From Gorsachius magnificus (Eukaryota; Chordata; Aves; Pelecaniformes; Ardeidae): a stretch of 64,000 bases of DNA. Position numbers and translations under genes: made by a program. Below, piece by piece: positions 53,640 to 62,100 of this stretch (position 1 is the stretch's first letter; each line of letters opens with the position of its first letter). The notes beneath the pieces were generated by a model that searched no databases, was not told the DNA's origin, and saw nothing but the letters and a program-made list of their open reading frames with translations. Location of the stretch: NCBI GenBank assembly GCA_034008185.1, contig CM067086.1:65580286-65644285 (forward strand). The letters are read 5' to 3'.

Positions 53640-53655
53640 CCCCCCCCCCCCCCCC
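53640..53655. repeat. C16 run just inside intron 1 (G16 on the transcribed sense strand)
   Basis: A run of 16 C on the plus strand lies 45-60 bases downstream of the exon 1 donor in gene orientation. The nascent transcript would therefore carry a long G-run next to the splice site. Confidence 0.9.
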
Positions 53656-53693
53656 GCCCACGGGGGCCCCCCCCGCCGCGCTCCCCTCACAGC

Positions 53694-53699
53694 GCTCAC
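53694..53699 (-). other. PELI2: Intron 1 splice donor
   Basis: Read on the minus strand, the exon end CTGGG is followed by GTGAGC, close to the GTRAGT consensus. It leaves phase 2, which matches the single completing base at the start of exon 2. Confidence 0.9.
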
Positions 53700-53776
53700 C
53701 CCAGCACCACCAGCTCCCCGTACTTGACGGGCTCCTTGTTGGGCGCGCAGTGCTCCTCCTGGCTGGGGGAGAACAT
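53700..53776 (-). CDS. PELI2: PELI2 coding exon 1 (residues 1-25 plus two bases of codon 26)
   Basis: The ATG at 53776-53774 opens MFSPSQEEHCAPNKEPVKYG, followed by ELVVL and the first two bases of a Gly codon. This closely matches the vertebrate Pellino-2 N-terminus; residue 5 is Ser where I recall human having Gly. The exon ends CTG GG and is followed by the strong donor GTGAGC. The start is well supported: an in-frame TGA lies 12 codons upstream (53815-53813), and no other ATG occurs on this strand for about 250 bases upstream of it. The initiation context is weak, with C at -3 and T at +4. The exon sits inside a CpG island, as expected for a first coding exon. The peptide is the strand leading into the FHA-like phosphothreonine-binding domain that recruits IRAK proteins. 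Confidence 0.95.
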
Positions 53777-54158
53777 GGGGCCGCCGCTCCGCCACCCGGG
53801 GGCCGCCGCTCCTCAGTCCCACCCGCCGCGGGGCCCAGTCCCGGGCGGGCTCGGCGCTGCGCCCCGCACTGAGCCGGCGCCCGCCCGACAGCGGCCACTA
53901 CACCCGGGGGGCGGGGGGAGGAGCGCCCGGGGGGACGTACCAACTCGCCGCGGCAGGGGGCGGGAGGAGCGAAGCGGCGCCCTCCCCACCCCCCCCCGCC
54001 CGACCAGGCGTGGCCCCGCCCCCCCGCTCCCATTCCGGAGGGGGCGCGCCCACGGGGGGGCGGGCTGGCGGGGCCCCCCTTCCCGCTCTCCCCCCCCCCC
54101 ACCCCCGCAAGGTACGGCCCGCGGTGGGGGCGGGGGCGGGTCCGGGCGGCACGCGCGC

Positions 54159-54180
54159 GGGGGGGGGGGGGGGGGGGGGG
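54159..54180. repeat. G22 homopolymer in the promoter region
   Basis: Twenty-two consecutive G follow CGCGCGC. Such runs are assembly- and polymerase-error-prone, so the true length is uncertain. Confidence 0.9.
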
Positions 54181-54226
54181 CACCGGGGGTCCCGCCCGGC
54201 CGGGGCGGGGGGGAGGTGTGTGTCCT

Positions 54227-54560
54227 GGGTTCCAGATCACCTATGAGACCGGATGCCTGGGGAGGGGGGGTGCGAATCACCTCCTGCCCCTGGGGGTGTC
54301 CAGGTCCGGGTTTAGACCCCCGCCTACCTGCAGGCCTGGTCCTAGATCACCCCGGGGGGCTGGGTCTCGTCCTGCCTGGGCTGTGGGTTCCAAATCACCT
54401 CGGGGTGCGGGGTCACGTCCAGCCCTCCCACCCGGGAGGGTGCTTCTGGGGGGAAGGGGGGGCTCCGGGCCACCACCCCCCTCCACTGGCTACAGATCGC
54501 TGTGGTGCCCCGGAGCCCCTCCAGGGACCTCCTGGGTCACCTCCTGCCCCGGAGGGAGGG
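54227..54560. repeat. Degenerate GC-rich minisatellite-like repeat
   Basis: Variants of the motif GATCACC/AATCACCTC recur at 54235, 54275, 54345 and 54393, with a looser GGTCACCTC at 54535. The clearest pair of units (about 54342-54389 and 54390-54437) has a period near 48 bases. It lies just upstream of the presumed PELI2 promoter. Confidence 0.5.
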
Positions 54561-54647
54561 GGCTCCAGGGCACCACCCGCCTCCTCCGCCCTCCAGGCGC
54601 CACCGCCACCCCCAGCGCCGCAGGTCTGCTGCTTCAAAAAACGTACT

Positions 54648-54716
54648 TTCATAGAATCATAGAATGTTTTGGGTTGGAAGGGACCCCTAGAGGTCATCTA
54701 GTCCAACCCCCCTGCA
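54648..54716 (-). mobile_element. CR1 LINE, terminal 3' fragment at the CpG island edge
   Basis: TTCATAGAATCATAGAATGT, TTTGGGTTGGAAGGGACCCC and CATCTAGTCCAACCCCCCTG form a ~69-base CR1 terminus in reverse orientation. An A-rich stretch and a G-run (54730-54741) follow. It marks the upstream boundary of the GC-rich promoter region. Confidence 0.93.
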
Positions 54717-54741
54717 ATAAAAAAAGAAAGGGGGGGGGGGG

Positions 54742-55978
54742 AAATCTGGAATGAAGGCAGGTAACGGTGAGATTCCCGAGCCCACGGTACCTCCCCGAAA
54801 GCCCACACGCCCCCTCAAGTGCAAACACATTTTCACTTCATTTCTGGAAAATTTGGGTGAGACTAAGTCAAAAAATTGGTGGGCAGACAGGTGTCTGGGG
54901 ACGCATGCCCGGACACCAAGGCCTCATGCAATGCAAAACCAGGCTAAAAAGGCATCGGGGTGCAAAAAAACCCCAAGACCCAACCCCCCAAACTTTCTAC
55001 AGCTACTTCCAAAGACTTTCCCCCCCAGCCCGCTGCTCCCCTCAGTGTCTCCCCCACCACCCCCTCCACTCGGAGCTTAATTTCCTTCCTCCTTGGTACC
55101 CGACACAAGCACAAAACCAACAAAGATTAGCTTGACATCGATCCGCATCGAGGATGGAAATTCTCATTAGCTGCTATTTGAGGTCACCAACCCGGCAGCC
55201 CGTTAGCAAAGACAAAAGTAATTGCAGCGGCCGCCACGCTGCTCCTGGCCTGCACCGAAAAGCGTCCCCCAGGCTGGCACGGTCAGACTCAGGATCGAGT
55301 CCTCCTCGTCCTGCCGAAAGCTTTCCCTCCGCTTGAAATTGTATTTAGCTATTAATTTTCCCGGTAATGTTATTTTTCTGTCATTTCTGGTGAAGAGGTG
55401 AAATGGAAAAACCCAGCCGATCTCGCAGGGCTGCAAAATGGAGATCTTCCCAGGGGCTGTGTGAAGAAGACAAGATTTTATTAAAGACAGAGCTGAATTA
55501 TTACACATTTATCTTCTTTATTGCCCTAACAAAATAGAAAAGAAAGCTGGGCTGTAAGTCACTGTCAAAGAAAACAAATACGGCCCCGAAAACGGTGTGA
55601 AAAACAAACCTCCTGGCTGCATCCTCTTCAACATCTCCCATTTCTCCCCTGAAAAGCAAGACCTTCGCAGCAGCTTGGCTTTTGCATGGCATAAACAAAC
55701 TTCCAAAAAACGCTCCCCCAAAAGCTCGGCGCAGCTGGGCTTCCCGTAAGTCAAATCTCCCATTAACGTGGCTGGATTTAGAGCATCTTCTGCTGCTCCC
55801 CCAGCCCTGCGCGGGGATGGAGGGAGGAGGAAGGACATTTGAGATTTGATTTTGCTCCTTTTTCCCCCTTTCTCATTTCTAACACTACGCTTTTTGGAAA
55901 ATGGGCAAAAATCGCAGAGAGCCTTGCACGGCGGGGCTCCTAAGTGCAAGGCTCTGCACCCTTTTGCAAAGCCCCTGC
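54742..55978. other. Upstream intergenic stretch, nothing recognised
   Basis: This is moderately GC-rich sequence upstream of the CpG island. I see no exon, RNA gene or known repeat. A 239-codon open frame on the minus strand that starts further right ends here; it is treated in the findings. Confidence 0.5.
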
Positions 55979-56141
55979 TTTTTTTTTTTTTTTTTTTCAG
56001 CATACAAGCCAGCGCATTTGCTGTATTTAAATACAGGAATGCAGAAATTATTAACTGCAGAAAATGCGCTGGTTTGCATTGCTGAAAAAAAAATATTAAA
56101 TACAGAAAAATGCACTGGTTTTGTGTTGCTGAAAAATACAT
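55979..56141. repeat. Inverted plus direct repeat cluster (foldback-like)
   Basis: A ~29-base module appears three times. An inverted copy after a T19 run (55998-56026) contains AAGCCAGCGCATTTGCTG. A direct copy at 56056-56084 contains AAAATGCGCTGGTTTG. A second direct copy at 56101-56131 contains AAAATGCACTGGTTTTG. The two direct copies lie in tandem with a period of 45 bases, and the inverted copy can pair with either to form a hairpin. A perfect 16-base palindrome (CTGTATTTAAATACAG) lies at 56021-56036. It is intergenic, about 2.2 kb upstream of the PELI2 start codon. I do not recognise the family. Confidence 0.75.
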
Positions 56142-57032
56142 GTGCAGGCCTGGAAAAAAAAAGAGCCCAGCGGGATTGATGGGGCGATATTTGCACCCGA
56201 TGCATTTGATTTGTAGGAGGCGGATGAGCTTCACCAGGTTGAGGAGGCACCCCCCGCTGTGTACCTTTGGTGGGAGACGCTAAGATAACCCCAGCCACTT
56301 GGGTTCGCGCCTTTATTTCTTTTCCTTGGAGATGTGCTTCATCTGTATGTGTGCAGTCTCTTCATCCCACGTCTCCCTGGGGGGTATTTTAGGCTGGCAA
56401 GCAAAGAGGGAGGCTCAGCCCCAGCCCCACGAGGTGTTTTAAGGGCTGCTGGGGTTTTCTTCCCAAATTGCAGGTTTTCTCATTGCAGTTTCCAAGGACC
56501 TACTGCTCCCAGCACTGGAAACCCGCTTTTCATTTTTTAATTTTTAAATTTTTGACTCATAAAGCAGAGCTCTCCGTCCCTCACAGATTGCAGCCCCAAA
56601 CCCCAGCACCGCTATTTCCTCCAGCTCCAAAAATTCCTTTTGCAACCGGTGCAAGCAACGCTTGGCTGGCATTTTTCCCCAAATCCATGGAAATAATTGA
56701 CAAATATGCCCACAGCTGCATTCTGTTATTTTTCAAGTCAGAATGCCTTGCAGTCTCAGATTTGGGATGGCTTGGGGTGGTGAAGGGAGGTTTGGTTGTT
56801 TTAATTGCAGATAACGTGCCGGAGCTCCTTCCCGGCAGCATGGGCGCTGCGAGAGGGAGTTTGCTCCCAGGTTTAGCGTGAGCAGCTGTTTGGCTGGATG
56901 GAAGGATAGCCAGCCAAGCCAGGAGAGCCTTAAAATCAATGTTTGAAAAAAATCCCAAACACGAACCCATGAACATGCCCATTTATTTTTAAAATGTAAT
57001 AAAAAGTTATTTTAAATGCAGGAAGATTAATA
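56142..57032. other. Intergenic stretch, nothing recognised
   Basis: Noncoding sequence between the foldback cluster and the palindromic element. Open frames are short and unremarkable. Confidence 0.5.
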
Positions 57033-57111
57033 AGGGTCTAATTCAGCAAAGTACTTACAGATGTGCTGGACTCCTAAGTAAGTATTTCAGCACTTTTATG
57101 AATCAGGGCTT
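57033..57111. mobile_element. Relic of a small palindromic (MITE-like) DNA transposon
   Basis: The left end (TCTAATTCAGCAAAGTACTT) and the inverted right end (TAAGTATTTCAGCACTTTTA then TGAATCAGGGC) are imperfect inverted copies across about 79 bases. The 'gattcagcaaag(c/t)actta' theme is one I know from old nonautonomous DNA transposons in reptile and bird genomes. No clear target duplication is visible. Confidence 0.5.
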
Positions 57112-57690
57112 AGGGACCGGGCTTGAACTACAGAGAAATTATTGAAAGATGTGAATAGCCCTTGCAAGAGGCTCACGGTGCATGGGATTGGCACACAAAT
57201 AGGGATGAAGATTTCCAGTCCCAGCCCTATGTTATTGCTGTCCATAGAAAGGTTTCCAGGAGCAGGAGCAGGTTTATGTTCAGCCATCAGCGCAGATGGT
57301 TGGGGCTGGGAGAAGTTGATTGCTGGGGTCGCAGCAGCCTGCCTTTGGTGCTGCAGGGCAGGGAATAAACCCCAGGAAAGGAGAACTGTCTCAGCTCCAA
57401 GGTTAGGATGAACCAGGTATGGCCTGGGTGGGCGCAAACCTCTCAGGCTGGGAAGTCCCCAGCTCACAGGTGACTGAGGCTCTCCAGCAGCCACCAAGTG
57501 GAAGCAGCAGAAGAAAGAGCTGTAGATGTTTTAAAATTAGGTTTGATAAATATACTGCAGGAAAAATAGAATGTGATTGCTCATAATAATGCAGTACTGA
57601 GCTTAGCGCATCCCGGGGACCCTTTCAGGCCTGTGTAGCAGGGGTTCAGAGCCAAACATAGATACATAGATTGGGCTAAAACAGATTTGC

Positions 57691-57708
57691 TTTTTTTTTT
57701 TTTTTTTT
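57691..57708. repeat. T18 homopolymer
   Basis: Eighteen consecutive T about 220 bases before the old LINE fragment. Confidence 0.9.
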
Positions 57709-57924
57709 AAACAACATTTGGGAAGCTGTCTATGTGCTTTGGTCTTAATTTCCCACCATATCACATAATGGTCTCAATTCACAGTAACACCTAAAATTTA
57801 GAAAGGGGAATTACATTAAAAAGTAAATGGAAGAGCTAAAAAGATAAAATACTTTCAGGTATCATGGCAGCAGCTTAAAGATAGGTTACAGGTTCCAGCT
57901 TAACATGTAACACTCCTTAATAAA

Positions 57925-59195
57925 GACCCTAAAGGATTTTTTAAAGGCAGAGAAGTTAAGTGGCAGAGTGAAGAAGGCTATTAGGAACCAAAAGAAATGG
58001 CCATCTACATCTAAGGGAGGAAAATAGGCTACGTCTAAGTGAGGAAGATAGAATATAGCATAAACCAAATATAAAACCACAGTAAGGCAAGTGAAAAAGA
58101 TATTGCAGAACAGTTTGCCAGAGGCATAAAGATGCACATAAAAACATAGCAGAGACAGAAAGTCTACCGGGGACTCACGGGGCCAGCAAGCAGTGGAAGA
58201 GTGAAAGAAGCCTTGAGAGAAATAAAACCCTGGTAGGTCGGGTAAATGAGCCCCCCATGCACCTGCACCGGGAGCGGGGGGGGGGGGGGCTAGAGACCCC
58301 CACAGCAAAACCCTCTTCATCTGGAATGGGTCTGATGAGCTTCTTAAATACAGGTGTCAGCAGCAGAGATCTCAGAATCAACAGGTGAATTGAGAAAGGA
58401 GCAAATTGCCAGGGCGAGATGCCGCTGGCCCAAGACGCGTAAAAAGATTCAGGTATAATTATATGAATAATTAACAGTATTTGTCTGCCGCAGATGAGAA
58501 ATAGCAAACGGGACACTGGTTTCTGAAGAGGCAAGTTTAAGAGCTGTGGTCCAATCGGCCTGACCTGCTCTAGGCAAATGAGTAGAAAATGCAATCAAGT
58601 ATTGGTAAATGTGGGTACATAGGGATGCATTTGGCGGATCTGATACACCGGGGAAAGGGCAACAAGGGGCTTTGGAAGAAAGAAGTCCAAGTTTCTAATG
58701 CATTCACGTCCTTCAAAGTGCTCAATGAATATCATGAAGGTGATTGAATGTGTATCACCTACCTGGGTTTCACAAAAGCTTTGCCACCAGAAGAGCTGTC
58801 AAAGCAATGAAAGTAGCATGAGATAAAGAAAGGGCTTCATTGGCTTAACAGCTGACTACAAGAGAAACCAAAGGCTAAAAATACATTCTTGTTTTCGCAG
58901 TGGGGAGAGGTGGGGCCCTGGCCAGGCAGCTGACTTTAATGGGAAAGTTTGCTGAGAAGCCAAAAAATTTAAGCTGACTGCAAAGAGTTATAGAAGGACC
59001 CCACAAGAAAATGTCCAAGTAAAGTACATAAGAGAAGATGACCTTAGCCATATCTGTCTAATGACTGGCTCTAATTGAGCTATTATCATTCAAGAAAGAC
59101 ATCCTGAGGTTTTACAGTCACTATAGGTCCTCCTCTTGAAAGATCAGCTCAGAGATCAACCGAAGTCTGAAAGACAAATAAAATGTGCCAAGAAT
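57925..59195 (+). mobile_element. Decayed ancient CR1/L3-like LINE, ORF2 fragment
   Basis: The plus strand shows a series of degraded but collinear matches to the reverse transcriptase ORF of CR1-superfamily LINEs. These include a lysine-rich pre-RT stretch (58110-58250), a GCCTGACCTGCTCTAGGCAA block (58558-58577) and a QHGF-like segment (58660-58690). A frameshifted YLDFSKAFDT-type motif, now reading YLGFTKALPP, lies at about 58761-58790. The FADD-type active-site box near 58943 now reads FAEK, so the two catalytic Asp are gone. A final block before 59195 has TCAGCTCA and ACAAATAAAATGT. Frameshifts and stops are frequent. The divergence far exceeds that of the other CR1s here, so it is an old, dead copy lacking endonuclease and 3' end. 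Confidence 0.7.
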
Positions 59196-62100
59196 CTTCT
59201 GTACATCTTTTCCAGCGACATGGGTTATTCTGGGTGGATGGTCCATATCCCTTTTCCTACATGCCCCATAGATCACCCATCTTCCCTGGAGCATAAGCAC
59301 CATGAGCTCCCTTCACAGCTTCTTTACTGAAGGACTTGTGATAGCTCAGGGGGAATAAATACACTTTCTATGTGACTGCCAAAATCAGAAGACCTGGAAA
59401 CCCAAATCCCAGTATCGCCTTTCCTGCCCTCTTCCTGGGAGGATCCAGGTCCGTCCGCAGCTCCAACCTCTGCCAAGGACCTGCAGCCTGGAGCTGAGTC
59501 CCCTCTAATATCACCGCGCCTCTCTTTTCAGGATGCTTTCCCCCGCCTCTGTTGCTCATCTGGGAATGGGCTTTCTCTTTCCGAGATGTTGCCCCTGTTT
59601 TCTTTTAAATTTTTTCTCCATTTGAAAGTTAACTCTAACACAGTGGTGGGAGGTACAGGATGGGGACAGTTTCCCTATAATTTACTTTTGCCTAATTTAG
59701 GGGATATTCTGCTACGCTGATCTTCATCCCAACAGACAAAGCTGTGAGGCTGATTCCCCGGGCTCGGACCACGTTATCCTACTACGGGAACTATCCCTGG
59801 CAATGATGCTCCACACCCCCCAGGAGAGCAGCTTCGAGAGCAGATGGCCGGGTCCCCGTCCACAAAGAGAGATTCAGCCAACCCATAAATCATCCAGACT
59901 TCCCCCATTGAACATAATGAACACACCCAAACCATCACAGGGTATGAGGCAGGAGAGGAGCTCTGCTTTTCAGGTGCTGAAGCTCCGGCAAAGCTCACGC
60001 AGGCCTTCTCAGCCTGGTTCTGGTTTACCTACCCCAGCCCATGTACGAAAGGCTCCTGTTGTGAGGGCTCGTCAGCTAATTGCACTGATCCCCGCGTGTG
60101 CTGAAAGCCTTGTCTAGCCACTGGTATCACGCAACCATTTTTTATTAACCAAGGACTCTGCTTTTCAGGAGATGCTTGAGGAGCGCCGGGACGACAGGAG
60201 CTCCTCCATGTCAGTACCGAGAACCTCAGACCCAAAACTTTCCCAATTTGCAGGCGCTGAAGTATTTCACCCACCAGCAAAGCGCGAACACCCACAAAGC
60301 CACTTGAAATTAAACTTCATTTTCACATGTTTCCGCTACAGAGAATGAAATGCATTTTAGAAATTATTACATATTAGAAATGAGAGACAGTCCCCTGGCT
60401 CCCATTCAGCCGGCAGATAATCAGCGGGTTACAGCAGCATCCTCCACACTGCCAGCGCCATCCAGCCCATGCTGTTCCCAAGCAGGATTCAGCTCCGCAG
60501 CCAAAAGCACTGAGCCGGCAGGAGCCCATCACCTTGTCTCCCCAAACTCCTCAGCACTGCCTTTGCAGCACTGATGCATGCATGTGATTTTAGAAGAGAA
60601 GAAAATGACCATTTTGCAAAGGACCATAGGATCTGCACTTAATAACTACTTGGGGGTTCAGACTTCACTGGCAGTAAGACCTAACAATTAATCAGTTTGC
60701 TCCTCTGTACCTTGTTAGAGTAAAGAGGGCCAGGTCATATCTGAATATGTTAAAAACAGCATTTGGCCTTCAAAGTATATATATCAGTAAAGCCTTATAA
60801 CTACCTCCTAGCATTTGACATTTTTTTTCATTACTATAATTTACTAAGTGCATTGCCAGGTGCTCCTGGCAGGCTTCCAGGCTGCCTTCAGCCAGGAGAT
60901 GGATAAACTCAGACAAAAAGGCTGTCGTGGGCCCCGAAATCTTAAAATCTGAGCATGAGAAAAAAAAAAAAAAGGAAAAAAAAATCAACAACAACAACAA
61001 ATACTCCACCAAAAAATCCCAGCTGGGGCGCAGGTGTCAGGAAGATGCAGCAAAAGGAACAATGTCCTGCAATGTCCAGTTAAGTCAATGTGCAACCGCA
61101 GCTCCCAAAACCCAAGCGCTGCTTTCCTCCCAGCCGTGGGAGCTTTGGCTTTATAGATGGGTATAGATGGTCGCTTCTCCTACACCTGCTTGGTACGGGT
61201 AATTAGTAAGTCATTAGCTTTGTAAACTGAAAGCCTCGCTATTGTCCGGATCAGCCGACCCTGCACAAGTTGTCGTTATGATGGGCTCTTTAGCAGATGG
61301 ATGGCCGAAACTGTATTTCCCAGCAATAAGGTAATGGCTGAGAAATGCAATTCTGGTAGCCCCCTGATTGCTACCGGCATTCGCTGGAATCGTTAGGAGA
61401 TGAAGATGCCTCGTACCTCATCAGATAATGCCTTTCCTTAACAAAGGAGCCGAGTTATCTTGGAAGAGGTTGAGAGCTCCTCGCCTTTCGGACAGGGAAA
61501 AGGCACCATTATGTGTTGCTGAGATTTACTAGTTATGTTAAATCAGGGAAGATTCTGTATGGAAAGACTAGAAGAAGCTATGAAAAGATTGCAAGGCTTT
61601 TTTTTTTTTTTTACAAAAAGAGCACACGTATACCTGTTGTTGCCATTAAGAGACAGAAGACGAATGAAAAAAGCCTTTGAGCTGAAAGAGAATCAACGTG
61701 AATTCATCGCTAAGTGTTAGTGATCATATATATAGCGTACATCCAACTACAGCAACAGAAAATACATTACTTAAGGGATAGAAGGAACAGGAAACCACTT
61801 GCTAATAAAAATCACCATCTGCCTTCTGGAATGAAGGACTCCCCATTTCAGAGGTTTTAGTCAAATTGAAGCATCCAGGAAAGCAAAACCAACTTTATAA
61901 ATCCACGTCTGGATAGTAATGATCCCTAAAGCTTGTGGCAAAATCTCATTGACTTAACAGGTGAAGGATAGGGTCTTACGACTCTGGTTCTCCGACGGGC
62001 AGGAGCAATGCAAGGTGGCCCTGTGGCCGCATTTACAGCCCCCTGCCAAGCTGATTATACGACAAACATCCCAAACCCACTCTGAGAAAAAGAGACACGT

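Larger units (their letters stand above)
24670..53699 (-). other. PELI2: PELI2 intron 1: noncoding, repeat-bearing
   Basis: This 29,030-base intron separates the two coding exons. It contains the CR1/LTR block at 35.5-38.0 kb, a CR1 fragment at 46.2 kb and simple repeats listed separately. The longest open frames elsewhere are short and lack recognisable protein features. I see nothing supportable in 24.7-28.2, 38.2-43.4, 46.9-53.1 kb and the gaps between. Confidence 0.85.
1..53776 (-). other. PELI2: PELI2 transcription unit, 5' part (truncated by window edge)
   Basis: This is the span from the PELI2 start codon to the left window edge. Pellino-2 is a cytoplasmic RING-type E3 ubiquitin ligase with an N-terminal FHA-like domain that binds phosphorylated IRAK1/IRAK4 in Toll-like and IL-1 receptor signalling. 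Two coding exons are seen here, separated by a 29,030-bp intron, with a second intron of at least 24,539 bp. The rest of the FHA-like domain and the C-terminal RING-like domain must lie to the left of the window. PELI2 is preferred over PELI1 and PELI3 because exon 1 carries the EEHCAPNKEPVKYGELVVLG stretch and exon 2 ends VHVISTPQASK. As I remember them, PELI1 instead has a shorter, different N-terminus and VHIACTPQAAK. The comparison is from memory, not from a database search. Confidence 0.93.
53115..54640 (-). promoter_or_regulatory. PELI2: CpG island and presumed TATA-less promoter of PELI2
   Basis: The sequence changes abruptly from AT-rich intron to very GC- and CpG-rich sequence around 53115 and stays so to about 54640, covering coding exon 1. 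GC boxes of the Sp1/KLF type are visible near 54012-54025, 54125-54140 and 54200-54213, all upstream of the ATG. No TATA box is seen upstream of the exon. The transcription start cannot be fixed from sequence and probably lies somewhere between about 53800 and 54200. Long open frames on both strands here result from stop-poor GC composition. CpG-island promoters are often transcribed in both directions, but I see no exon on the plus strand. Confidence 0.85.

Noticed and set aside
52915..54662. Long open frames on both strands in the CpG island (up to 441 codons on minus, 372 on plus)
   Set aside because: They are Pro/Gly/Arg/Ala-rich, overlap each other in several frames and arise from stop-poor GC composition. 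The real coding sequence here is the short PELI2 exon in a different frame.
57886..58594. Two hydrophobic open frames of about 140 codons on the minus strand, membrane-protein-like
   Set aside because: They are antisense to the decayed LINE on the plus strand. The hydrophobicity comes from complementing A-rich LINE sequence.
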